A stretch of DNA of 64,000 nt from JAEZBP01 sp963832725 (lineage in GTDB: Bacteria > Myxococcota_A > Polyangia > Polyangiales > Sandaracinaceae): assembly GCA_963832725.1 (NCBI GenBank), contig CAWHVG010000003.1:496001-560000 (forward strand), written 5' to 3'. The notes below the pieces were generated by a model. It was not told where the DNA came from and searched no databases. It saw only the letters and a program-made list of their open reading frames with translations. Below, in pieces: positions 31,554 through 40,751 of this stretch; within the stretch, counting starts at the first letter, position 1, and the number at the start of each line of letters is the position of its first letter. Both the position numbers and the translations under genes were made by a program.

Positions 31554-33470
31554 GTGGGCGAGCCGATTGATTCGACGCGCGGTTTCGAGCCGGCAGAGCG
31601 GGAGGCGTGGCGGGCGCAGGTGCGCCGCGACTCGAACGGACGCGACCCCGAGGCGCTCCGGTGGAGCTCGCCCGACGGCGTGGTCGTCGAGCCGCTCTAC
31701 TTCGAGGCGGAGACCGCCCGAGGGGCTCCGGGCGCGGCGCCCTTCGTGCGCGGCACCGAGGCACGCCGCGAGTGGACGGTGTTGCACGACGCGAGCGGCG
31801 CGGACCGCGACCTCCTGGTCGCCGGAACGCGCCGCGCCCTCGAGGAAGGCGCCGATGGGATTCGGCTCGATCCCGCCGCGTGTGCGCTCTTCGAGCGGGC
31901 CGCCGATCTCGCGCCGCTCTTCGAGCTCGGTGCACCCGTGTGGTTGTCGCCCGGCGCGCGAGCCACGGCGGTTGCAGCCGCGTGCGCCGAGCGCGACGTC
32001 ACGGTGCTCTCGGATCCGCTGGCGACGCTGGCCACCGACGGGGCGCTCCCGACCTCGCTGGAGCGGGCGTACATCCACCTCGCGGACGTGCTCTCCCGGA
32101 CGGCGTCGTCGCGGGCCGTGCTCGTTTCGGCTCGTCCCTATCACGAGGCCGGCGCGTCGGCGGTGAACGAGCTGGCGATCGTCATCGCCAGCGGTTTGGC
32201 CTACCTGCGCGGTCTCAGCGACGCAGGTTGTCACCTCGCCGAGCTGCCGCGCCGGATGCTCTTCGAGCTCGCCCTCGACTCCGACTTCTTCATGGGGATC
32301 GCCAAGCTGCGGGCCGCGCGCCTGCTCTGGTCGAAGCTGCTCCGGACCCTCGGCATCGACGGTGCGGGCCAGGGCATGGTGATCCGGGCCCGATCCTCCC
32401 GTCGAGTCCGCAGCGTGCAAGAGCCCGAGCTGAACGTGCTGCGGGGAACGGCCAGCACGCTCGCCGCGGTCGTCGGCGGGGCCGAGCTGATCAGCGTCGC
32501 GCCCTTCGACCGACTGCAGGGCGTCTCGAGCGACCACGCGGACCGGCTCGCGCGCAACACCCAGCTCTTGATGCGCGAGGAGTCGCACCTCGGTCGCGTC
32601 CTCGATCCGGCGGGCGGGAGCTACTTCCTCGAGTCGCTCACCGACTCGCTGGCCCGCGCCGCCTGGGGCGAGCTCGGGACGATCGATTTCCTGGGCGGGG
32701 TGGAGCGCGGCCTGGCCGACGGATTGCTCGCCGAGCGGGCCGCGGAGGGAGCCGAGCTGCGCCGTCGCGCGGTCGCGACGCGGGCCCGCGGCATCGTCGG
32801 AGTCAGCCGCTATCCGGCGCCGGACGTCGCCGCGCGAGGGGATGTGAAAGCGGATGTGGATGCGGAGCCGCCGCCGGACCAGACCGGCAGCGGGCCGAAA
32901 CCGGTGCGTGACGCGGCGGCGGGGGAGGGCGTCGTGGCCGCGCTCGCGGTGGCGGCCAACGAGAGCTCCTTCGCCGAGCTGACGGCCGCCCTCGGCGCCG
33001 GGGACGAGCCCGCCCGAGCGCCGGCGCTGTCTCCGATGCGGGAAGCCGAGGCGTTCGAAGGGCTGCGGGCCCGTGCGGACGCGCTCCCCGCCGAGCGGCG
33101 CCGCGGACTGGTGCTGGGCGTCGGCGCCGCCCGCGCGCTCAAGCCGCGGATGGACTTCGCCCGCGACGTGCTGCAGGTGGCGGGGCTGGAGGTCGTGTTC
33201 GTCGAGGCCTGCGAGAGCGCCGAGGCGGCGCTGGCGGCGCTCCCGGATCCGCTGCCGCCGACCGTGATCCCCTGCGCGAGCGACGAGGACACGCCGGAGG
33301 TCTTCGGCGCGCTGGAGTCGGCGTTGCGCGAGCGCGGCGCGCTGGCGGTGCTCACCGCGGCCAAGCCCACGGATGCGCTGCGCGAAGCGGGCGCGACACG
33401 GTTCGCCTACTCGGGCGCGGATTTGGTCGACGTCCTGGGCGAGCTCTTGACCACGCTGGAGGACCGATGA
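31554..33470 (+). CDS. mutA: Methylmalonyl-CoA mutase small subunit
   Basis: A 638-residue homologue of the large catalytic subunit that lacks a working cobalamin site, as is normal for MutA. Family motifs include RPYHEAGASAVNELA, LALDSDFFMGIAKLRAARLLW, DHADRLARNTQLLMREESHL and DPAGGSYFLESLT. The C-terminal flavodoxin-like domain has no DxHxxG motif. The start is GTG 31554, 18 bases after the previous stop. It overlaps mutB by four bases (ATGA), so the two subunits should be made together. Its role is to support the heterodimer that interconverts methylmalonyl-CoA and succinyl-CoA in propionate and odd-chain or branched fatty-acid use. Confidence 0.9.
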   Translation: MGEPIDSTRGFEPAEREAWRAQVRRDSNGRDPEALRWSSPDGVVVEPLYFEAETARGAPGAAPFVRGTEARREWTVLHDASGADRDLLVAGTRRALEEGADGIRLDPAACALFERAADLAPLFELGAPVWLSPGARATAVAAACAERDVTVLSDPLATLATDGALPTSLERAYIHLADVLSRTASSRAVLVSARPYHEAGASAVNELAIVIASGLAYLRGLSDAGCHLAELPRRMLFELALDSDFFMGIAKLRAARLLWSKLLRTLGIDGAGQGMVIRARSSRRVRSVQEPELNVLRGTASTLAAVVGGAELISVAPFDRLQGVSSDHADRLARNTQLLMREESHLGRVLDPAGGSYFLESLTDSLARAAWGELGTIDFLGGVERGLADGLLAERAAEGAELRRRAVATRARGIVGVSRYPAPDVAARGDVKADVDAEPPPDQTGSGPKPVRDAAAGEGVVAALAVAANESSFAELTAALGAGDEPARAPALSPMREAEAFEGLRARADALPAERRRGLVLGVGAARALKPRMDFARDVLQVAGLEVVFVEACESAEAALAALPDPLPPTVIPCASDEDTPEVFGALESALRERGALAVLTAAKPTDALREAGATRFAYSGADLVDVLGELLTTLEDR

Positions 33471-35645
33471 GCCGCTTCCCCGAGCTCCGCTCCATCCCCT
33501 TCGACGACCCGCGCACCCGCGCCGTGCCCTCGACCCGGGCCGAGGTGGAGCGTTCGGAGGGGCTGCCCGAGCCGGTCACCACGCCGGAAGGGATCACCCT
33601 CGAGCCTTTCTACGACGCCGCGTCGCTCGAGGACGTCGATCACCTCGGCACGCTCCCCGGCTTCCCGCCCTTCGTGCGCGGGCCCTACGCCACGATGTAC
33701 GTGCGCCGCCCCTGGACCGTGCGGCAGTACGCGGGCTTCTCCACCGCCGAAGAGAGCAACGCGTTCTACCGAAAGAACCTCGCCGCAGGTCAACGCGGGC
33801 TCTCGGTGGCGTTCGATCTGGCGACGCACCGCGGATACGACAGCGATCATCCGCGCGTCGGCGGTGATGTCGGCATGGCCGGCGTGGCGATCGATTCCAT
33901 CGAGGACATGCGGATCCTCTTCGATGGGATCCCGCTCGACCGGATGAGCGTCTCGATGACCATGAACGGCGCCGTGCTGCCGATCATGGCCCTCTACATC
34001 GTGGCCGCGGAGGAGCAGGGCGTCCCCCGGGAGAAGCTCGCAGGGACGATCCAGAACGACATCCTCAAGGAGTTCATGGTCCGGAACACCTACATTTATC
34101 CGCCCGGACCTTCCATGCGCATCGTGGCCGACATCTTCGGTTACACGTCCGCGCACATGCCCAAATACAACAGCATCAGCGTCAGCGGCTACCACATGCA
34201 GGAAGCCGGGGCGACGGCGGATCTCGAGCTCGGGTACACGCTGGCCGACGCGCTCGAGTACGTGCGGGCCGGTCGTGCAGCCGGCCTCGACGTCGACGCC
34301 TTCGCGCCGCGCATCTCGTTCTTCTTCGGCATCGGGATGAGCTTCTTCGTGGAGATCGCGAAGCTCCGCGCCGCGCGCCTCTTGTGGGCGCAGATCATGA
34401 AGAGCTTCGACCCGAAGGATCCCCGCTCGCTCTCGCTGCGCACGCACTGCCAGACCTCGGGCTGGAGCCTCGCGGCGCAGGACGTCCAAAACAACGTCGT
34501 GCGGACCTGCGTGGAGGCCATGGCGGCCACGCAGGGGCACACCCAGTCTCTCCACACCAACTCGCTCGACGAGGCGCTGGCGCTCCCGAGCGAGCACGCC
34601 GCGCGCATCGCCCGCAACACGCAGCTCTTCCTCCAGGAGGAGACCAGCACCTGCCGCGTCGCGGACCCGTGGGGCGGCAGCTACTACGTCGAACGGCTCA
34701 CGCACGAGCTGGCCGAGAGGGCGCGCGCCCACGTCCGCGAGGTCGAGGAGCTCGGCGGGATGGCCAAGGCCATCGAGGCCGGGATCCCGAAGATGCGCAT
34801 CGAGGAGGCGGCGGCGCGCACGCAGGCCCGCCTCGACCGCGGCGTGCAGAAGCTCGTCGGCGTGAACTGGCTACGGCCGACCGAGCCGGAGCACGTGGAC
34901 ATCCTCCGGGTGGACAACCGCGCGGTGCGCGAGGCGCAGATCGCCCGCCTCGAAAAACTCCGCGCCGAGCGTGACGAGGCCGAGGTCCAGAAGGCGCTCG
35001 ACGCGCTGACGAAGTGCGCCGAGTCCGAGGAGGGCAACCTGCTCGCGCTCAGCGTGGACGCGGCGCGCTCCAAGGCGACGGTCGGCGAGATCAGCGAGGC
35101 GCTGGCCCGGGTGTTCGGTCGCTACGAGGCCCGCATCCAGACGGTCTCGGGCGTCTATGGAGGCGAGATGGCCGAGGGCTCCGACGCGGTCGAGGCGATC
35201 CGCACGCGCTCCGCGCGCTTCGCGGAGCGAGAAGGTCGGAGACCGCGCATCTTGGTCGCGAAGGTGGGCCAGGACGGCCACGACCGCGGCCAGAAGGTGA
35301 TCGCCACCGCGTTCGCGGATTCTGGGCTTCGACGTCGACGTCGGCCCGCTCTTCGCGACCCCCGACGAGTGCGCGCGGCAGGCGGTCGAGAACGACGTCC
35401 ACATCCTCGGCCTCAGCTCGCTGGCGGCCGGGCACCTGACGCTGGTGCCGGAGGTGAAGGCGGCGCTGGCGAAGCTCGGTCGCGAGGACGTCCTCGTCGT
35501 GGTCGGCGGCGTCATCCCGCCGGACGACTACGACGCCCTGCGCGAGATGGGCGCGGCCGCCATCTTCGGGCCGGGCACGGTGATCACCGAGGCGGCCGGG
35601 GAGCTCCTCGATCGGCTCGAAACGGATCTGGGGCACGGCTCGTGA
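33467..35645 (+). CDS. mutB: Methylmalonyl-CoA mutase large subunit (one frameshift near 35321)
   Basis: The catalytic, adenosylcobalamin-dependent subunit, about 725 residues, the usual length. The N-terminal TIM-barrel part has RPWTVRQYAGFSTAEESN, LSVAFDLATHRGYDSDHPR and RTHCQTSGWSL. The cobalamin-binding domain near the end carries GQDGHDRGQKV (DxHxxG, lower axial His), then LSSLAAGH and VVGGVIPPDD. Just after DxHxxG the frame shifts near 35321: removing one T from GGATTCTGGG gives FADLGFDVDVGPLF and continues the domain without loss. The stop overlaps the meaB start. I treat the shift as a sequence error because both sides are fully conserved. Confidence 0.92.
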
Positions 35646-36637
35646 GCCGCGAGCTCTCCGTCGAGCAGTACGTCGATGGAGTGCGCCGCGGGGACCGGGC
35701 GGTGATCGGCCGCGCGCTGACCTTGGTGGAGAGCGATCTGCCCCGTCATCGGGCGCTGGCCGAGGAGGCGCTGACCCGGCTGATGCCCCACGCGGGTCGC
35801 GCACGTCGGGTGGGGATCACCGGTGTCCCCGGCGTCGGCAAGAGCACCTTCATCGAGGCGCTGGGCATGCGTCTGGTCGAGGCGGGCTCGCGGGTGGCCG
35901 TGCTGGCGGTGGATCCGACCAGCGGCCAGAGCGGCGGGAGCATCCTCGGCGACAAGACGCGGATGGCGCGGCTGAGCCGGGACGAGCGGGCCTTCATCCG
36001 ACCTTCGCCGAGCGGCGGCGCGCTGGGCGGCGTGGCTCGAAAGACCCGCGAGGCCATCGTGGTCTGCGAAGCGGCGGGCTTCGACGTGGTGCTGGTGGAG
36101 ACGGTCGGCGTCGGCCAGAGCGAGACGACCGTGGCGCAGATGGTGGACTCCTTCCTCGTGCTGCTCTTGCCCAACGCGGGCGATGAGCTGCAGGGGATCA
36201 AGCGCGGCATCCTCGAGCTCGCCGATCTGCTGGCGGTCAACAAGGCCGACTCGGACCCGCCGGCGGCGGAGCGCGCCCGGCGGCAGTACCAGAACGCCAT
36301 CGCGTATTTGCGACCGCTTCACGTCGAATGGAAGCCGGAGGTGTGCTGCGTCAGCGCGCTGACCGGCGCCGGGATCGCCGAGCTCTGGGAGCGCGTCGAG
36401 GCACATCGGCAGGCGCTGGCCGAGACGGGCGCGCTCGAGCGCTTGCGCGCCGATCAAGCGGTCCGTTGGATGTGGCAGGCGGTGGAGAGCGAGGTCGCGG
36501 CGCGGCTACGCGAGGCGCCCGGGGTGCGCGCGCTGGCGCCGGAACTGGAGCGTGAGGTCCGCGCGGGCGCCGTGCCGGCCACGGTCGCGGCGGCCCGACT
36601 GCTCGCGGCGTTCTCGACGGCCCGCTCCGCCCTTTGA
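35642..36637 (+). CDS. meaB: MeaB/ArgK-type G3E GTPase, mutase chaperone
   Basis: A 331-residue GTPase that loads and protects the cobalamin cofactor of methylmalonyl-CoA mutase. The GTG start overlaps the mutB stop (GTGA). Motifs in order are the P-loop GITGVPGVGKSTFIE, the family signature AVDPTSGQSGGSILGDKTRM, VLVETVGVGQSE, LLLPNAGDELQGIKRGI and the guanine-specificity loop NKAD. The C-terminal helices likely mediate dimerisation. mutA-mutB-meaB form one overlapping operon. The following gene is convergent, 30 bases away. Confidence 0.94.
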   Translation: MSRELSVEQYVDGVRRGDRAVIGRALTLVESDLPRHRALAEEALTRLMPHAGRARRVGITGVPGVGKSTFIEALGMRLVEAGSRVAVLAVDPTSGQSGGSILGDKTRMARLSRDERAFIRPSPSGGALGGVARKTREAIVVCEAAGFDVVLVETVGVGQSETTVAQMVDSFLVLLLPNAGDELQGIKRGILELADLLAVNKADSDPPAAERARRQYQNAIAYLRPLHVEWKPEVCCVSALTGAGIAELWERVEAHRQALAETGALERLRADQAVRWMWQAVESEVAARLREAPGVRALAPELEREVRAGAVPATVAAARLLAAFSTARSAL

Positions 36638-36667
36638 CGCGTCGCGCCGAAGCGAAGGATTGGACGC

Positions 36668-38445
36668 TCAGCGCCGCTTCGACTGCACGATGATCCGCTC
36701 GAACGCTTCACCGACGGCGCGGGCCAGGATCTCGAGGCGCTCGCGGCCTTCGCGGCCGAAGCGGACGTCGTCCGCGGCCAACACGGCCACCACCTTGCCG
36801 CCGACCCCGATCGGCATGAGCACACACTCGCCGCCGCGGCTCCCCACCGCGGCACGGAAGAGGCCGTCGGCTGCGCTGGTGCCGTGCGGGCCCGCGTAGG
36901 GCTCGCTCCGCGCCACGACCTCCCGGAACATCGAGGGGCTGTTGGTCGGGATCCAGACGTTGCGGACCGCGTCCCGGGTCAAGCCGGCGCCCGCTCCGTC
37001 CCACCCCTTCAGCACGCCGCGTTTGAGGGCGAGGAGCACGACCGAGCGGCATACGGTGAGCGCTCCCCGACAGGCCAGCTCGACCACTTCGTCTCGCTCG
37101 CGGCTCACGCGGATGCCGGCGAGCGTGCCGCCGATGGGCGACGGGCGCTCGCTGCGGCGGGGGCTCGGCGCGACCTGGCGCAGCGTGCTGGGATCGATCT
37201 TGTTCTCGGGACGCGCTTCTCCGTCGACGTCCCAGCGCTCGTGCTCGGGCGGGATGATGCTTCGCGGAGGAGCGGAGCTGCGGGACCCCGTGGGCGGCGC
37301 GGAGCGGAGCGTCCGGTGCGTGCCCGTGGAGGGCCGCGCCACGCTCGATGCGTGATCGCGCGTCGCGGGTCGCGAAGGACCCGCCCCCGGTGCACCGGCG
37401 ATGGAGCTGCCCGATGCAGAGCGGTCGCTCGCTGTCGCACCGCCGGTGGGAGGTCGGGCGGGCTCGGCGGGCGGGCGGTCGTCGACGCCTCGGGCTCCCG
37501 CTGCGGGCCGCCCGTCGCTCGTCGCGGCTCTCGCTACTTCGGGCGCGTCGTCGCGGACCGTGTCCGCGGCACCGGCGGGAGCGGACCCTTCGCGTCCGGG
37601 CGGGCGGAGGGCGCGGGAGCCAGCACCCTCGGGTGCGTCCGGTTGCGACGAGGCGGTTGCGTCGTCGCCGGCGGCAGAGGCGCTCACCGATGCGTCCGAG
37701 CTTCCCGGGCCGGCGGGGATCGCGGGCTCGGAGTGGCTCGCGCGCGCGGCCGCCAGCTCCTCGTCGCTCGGCCTCTCGAAGCTCTTGGTGACCACCTTCG
37801 CCCGCCGCCCGCGGGTCAGCGGCTTGTGGCGCACCAAGGGGACGACGGCGTCCTCGTCCTCCCCGCTCAGGCGTGATCCCAACGTCGCGAGCGCTTCGAC
37901 GCGCGCCGCTCCCCGCGTCGAGCCCCGGTATCCGTCCACCCCCGTCACGCTCGGCTTGCGGCGCGAAGGCAGGAGCTCGAGCACGGGCGGGTCCGACTCC
38001 GGCGGATGGGCGCTGGGGGGCGGGCGCCCGGGTAGGCTCGCGCCAGGGCGGCCTCGAGCTGGGTCATGCGGGCGACGGTGGGTAGCACCGGACCACCGAC
38101 CGCGCGACGGAGCTCGGCCAGCGCGTGGGGGTCGCTCGGCGCCGCCATCGCCACCACCAGGCCGGCGGCGCTGTCGCGGATGGGCATGGCCAAGAGCTGG
38201 CGCGCCATCGATCCGGGGATGCGATGACGCGCCGTCGCATCCCCTTGCAGATCCTCGGCGTCCATCAGCGGACCGAGCCCTTCGGCGACGAAGAATCCGG
38301 CGGCGGCATCCTCGCTCAGGCCGCGCCGAATCAGGGCTGACAGCAGCGCCCCGTCGTGCGGCGGGGCCGTGCCGCGCACCTCCGCCAGTTGCTCCGGGGT
38401 GACGAGCCCTGCTTGGACCAGGCGCGCACCCAGGTCGTCCGCCAT
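36668..38445 (-). CDS. MshEN-type N-terminal domain plus C-terminal GAF domain (frameshift near 38016)
   Basis: About 590 residues. The N-terminal part (from 38445) reads LGARLVQAGLVTPEQLAEV, then MARQLLAMPIRDSAAGLVVAMAAPSDPHA. That is the MshEN/GSPII_E N-terminal fold found ahead of type II secretion and pilus ATPases, where it can bind c-di-GMP. Here no ATPase follows. The frame changes in a run of six G (forward 38015-38020); one more C on the coding strand restores it. A Pro/Ala/Ser-rich disordered stretch of about 250 residues leads to a GAF-type domain (residues about 440-585) with VELACRGALTVCRSVVLLAL and GECVLMPIGVGGKVVAVLAA. It is divergent from the sensor kinase gene (279 bases between). 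A signal-sensing role is inferred. Confidence 0.72.
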
Positions 38446-38724
38446 GGCACGTCCTATCCATCAGCGGTGACCGCCGTCAAGCCTGCGGGGGCGCGGTCGC
38501 CCTCGGCGCGGGCAGATTTCGGCCCGCGCGGGCCGCGCGTCGGTAGCGGCGGCCCGAAGCTCGGGTTCTCGCAGACGAGGGGCGGACCTTCGGGCGACGG
38601 TACGGCTCCGAACGAAGGCAGGGGTGGCTCTTCGCGCCGAAACCCGGAACGGAGCTCGGAGCAGTCGGGGCACTTCGCATCTCGTGGCCGCGTCGGTGGC
38701 GCGGGACTACCATCCGGCTCGCCG

Positions 38725-39936
38725 ATGGCCTGCATCCTCCACATCGAGGACGACCCGAAGAACCGGCTCCTCGTCCGCAAGCTCCTGCACGCCGCCGGGC
38801 ACGAAGTGCTCGAGGCCGAGGGAGGCCTCGAGGGCATCCGCATCGCCGCGGAGAAGCGCCCGGACCTGGTTCTGGTCGACCTCTACATCCCGGACCTCGA
38901 CGGCTACGAGGTGACCCTGCGCCTGCGCAGCATGAAAGCGCTCGAGGGTGTCCCGATCGTGGCCGTCACGGCGGAAGGCGATCGCGAGATCAGCCTCGCC
39001 GTGGGCGCCGACGGCTTCATCGCCAAGCCGATCGACGCCACACGCTTTGCCCGCCTGATCGAGCGCTATCTGCGCGGGCACAAGGAGCGCGGTGTCTCCC
39101 GCGCGTCCCAGCAGCTCCGCATCGCCAGCCAGCGCATCGTCGAGCGGCTCGAGCGCAAGGTCGTCGAGCTCTCCGAGGCCAACGCGCGCCTCGAGGAGAT
39201 GATGCGCCTGCGGCGCGAGTTCCTGCGCAACCTCAGCCACGAGCTGGCCACGCCGATGACGCCCATCGTCGGCTACCTCAAGCTCCTGAGCGACGAAGAG
39301 CTCGGCCCGCTCACCCCCGTGCAGAAGAAGAGCGTGAACGCGGTCGCGGCCTCCACCGAGCGGCTGCGCGACCTGATCGACACGCTGCTGGACGTCAGCA
39401 GCTTCGAGACGGGGCGCATGCACTTCTACTCGCGCGACTACGACTTCGGGCGGGTCGCGGCGCGCGCGCTGGAGCTGGTCCAGCCGCGCTTCGTTCAGCG
39501 CAAGCTCGAGGTCCACGTCGAGCCGGCGCCGGCCGGGCTCAAGGCCAAGGGCGACCCCGAGAAGCTCCGCCGCGCGATGGTCCACGTCTTCGACAACGCC
39601 GCGAAGTTCACGCCCGAGCGCGGTCAGGTCGCCGTGGCCATCGAGCGCGCGGAGTCGACCGGCGGCTGCTTCTACGAGCTCCGGGTCGCCGACAACGGCC
39701 CCGGCGTCCCGCCCGAGAAGGTGCCGAAGGTCCTCGACGCCTTCTACCAGGTCGACGGATTGGTCACCCGCCACCACGGCGGCGTGGGTCTGGGTTTGGC
39801 GTTCGCGCGCCAGGTGGCCGCCGCCATGGGCGGTGAGCTCTCGCTCCACAGCCCCCCGACCCACGAGATCGCCGGCTGCGCCCTCGACGGCACCGAGGTG
39901 GTCCTGCGGGTCAAGGTCGATCCGGGGCCGCTCTAG
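38725..39936 (+). CDS. Receiver - histidine kinase hybrid protein
   Basis: A 403-residue soluble signalling protein. ATG 38725 starts directly at the receiver domain (MACILHIEDDPKNRLLVRKL). The frame is open further upstream, but that region has no domain similarity. The receiver has the phosphoacceptor Asp in LVLVDLYIPDLDGYE, the VAVTA strand and Lys in FIAKPID. A coiled coil (about residues 125-165) links it to a HisKA helix with the phosphorylated His in FLRNLSHELATPMTPIVGY. The HATPase domain has HVFDNAAKFTP (N box), RVADNGPGVPPEK (G1) and GGVGLGLAFARQV (G2). The REC-first order, with no transmembrane segment, suggests a cytoplasmic relay tuned by phosphorylation of its own receiver. It is divergent from the MshEN-GAF gene, a possible partner. 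Confidence 0.9.
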   Translation: MACILHIEDDPKNRLLVRKLLHAAGHEVLEAEGGLEGIRIAAEKRPDLVLVDLYIPDLDGYEVTLRLRSMKALEGVPIVAVTAEGDREISLAVGADGFIAKPIDATRFARLIERYLRGHKERGVSRASQQLRIASQRIVERLERKVVELSEANARLEEMMRLRREFLRNLSHELATPMTPIVGYLKLLSDEELGPLTPVQKKSVNAVAASTERLRDLIDTLLDVSSFETGRMHFYSRDYDFGRVAARALELVQPRFVQRKLEVHVEPAPAGLKAKGDPEKLRRAMVHVFDNAAKFTPERGQVAVAIERAESTGGCFYELRVADNGPGVPPEKVPKVLDAFYQVDGLVTRHHGGVGLGLAFARQVAAAMGGELSLHSPPTHEIAGCALDGTEVVLRVKVDPGPL

Positions 39937-40030
39937 TACCGGCGCCCGGAAGTTCGATCCGGGTTTCGTTGCCGCGCCCGCCAACCCACCCGCGAGCTGC
40001 CGGTCGGGCGCCGGTCCTAGCATGCTTGTC

Positions 40031-40110
40031 GAGGGGGCAGCGCCCCCTCCCCCGCAAGCGGGGCCCCCACCCCACGACGTACGACGGACCGAACTTCCGG
40101 TCCGTCGTAC
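40031..40110. repeat. Three consecutive hairpins including a 13-base perfect palindrome
   Basis: GAGGGGGC (40031-40038) pairs with GCCCCCTC (40042-40049). CCCCGC AA GCGGGG lies directly after. GTACGACGGACCG (40079-40091) then pairs with 40098-40110 around the loop AACTTC, all perfect. The set lies 94 bases after the kinase stop and directly borders the left end of the IS630-type remnant. It may be a REP-like element or help end transcription. Confidence 0.75.
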
Positions 40111-40111
40111 T

Positions 40112-40540
40112 CAGTCCCCCGTATCCGTGATTCCTACCCAATCTCGGCGGCTCTCGCCGCGCGACTCAGCGTCACTCCTCCTCGACGATGCTGTGGCATC
40201 GCCTCGTCGTCGTTCCTTGATTCGCACGCCGATGGCTCGCCGGTATTGGGCACTCACTACGGATAGGGGGACTAGTATGCCTCGTGGCTCAACCAGGTCG
40301 AGCGCTGGTTCGGCCTACTCACGCAGCGGCAGCTCCGCCGTGGCTCTCACAGCGAGCGTCGCCGCTCTCAAGAGGGCGATCGAGGAGTTCACCGCCGTCC
40401 ACAACGACGACCCCAAGCCGTTTCGCTGGACCGCCACCGCCGACGACATCCTCGCGAAGATCGCCCGCTTCGCGCAGCGCACCCTCACCGCCCACAACCC
40501 CCCGTGACTTCTGATCGAAATCAGGGATCCGGGGGACTAG
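40112..40540 (+). mobile_element. IS630-family remnant with nested MITE-like unit
   Basis: Three copies of one terminal repeat are seen. The left end AGTCCCCCGTATCCGTGATT (40114-40133) and the inverted right end at 40518-40537 agree at 18 of 20 positions. A third, in the right-end orientation (ACGGATAGGGGGACT), lies at about 40259-40273. The piece from 40112 to 40275 is flanked by TA on both sides, which is the target duplication of IS630/Tc1-type elements, and contains no transposase. The piece to its right holds only the end of a transposase gene. GGGGGACTAG recurs at 40266-40275 and 40531-40540. The rest of the 39937-40751 gap holds the hairpins at 40031 and, from 40541 to 40751, nothing I can identify. 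Confidence 0.75.
40282..40507 (+). pseudogene. C-terminal fragment of an IS630-type transposase, frameshifted
   Basis: Only the last 75 or so residues remain. In one frame SWLNQVERWFGLLTQRQLRR is read from 40282. After one extra base near 40345 the next frame gives SVAALKRAIEEFTAVHNDDP and KPFRWTATADDILAKIARF, ending at TGA 40505-40507. These match the DDE-domain end of IS630 transposases (WLNxVERWF, then HNxDPKPFxW). Stops lie immediately upstream in the first frame, so the catalytic core is gone and the fragment cannot act alone. Confidence 0.85.
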
Positions 40541-40751
40541 GTGGCTGGTGTCAAACGAGCGCTCCTCGTCTTTCCGGCGGGACAGGCCCGTCTCGCCGCC
40601 CGTCCCGCCTCCAAAATGCGTTAGCATTTCGTCGTCGGGCCGAACGACGATCCAGACCTATCGCGCTCGGAAATCCTTCGGGCGTCGTTCGACACCAGTC
40701 ACCTGGGATTCCGCCTCGCGGCTCGCGCATCACGGCTCATCTCGTGAATCG

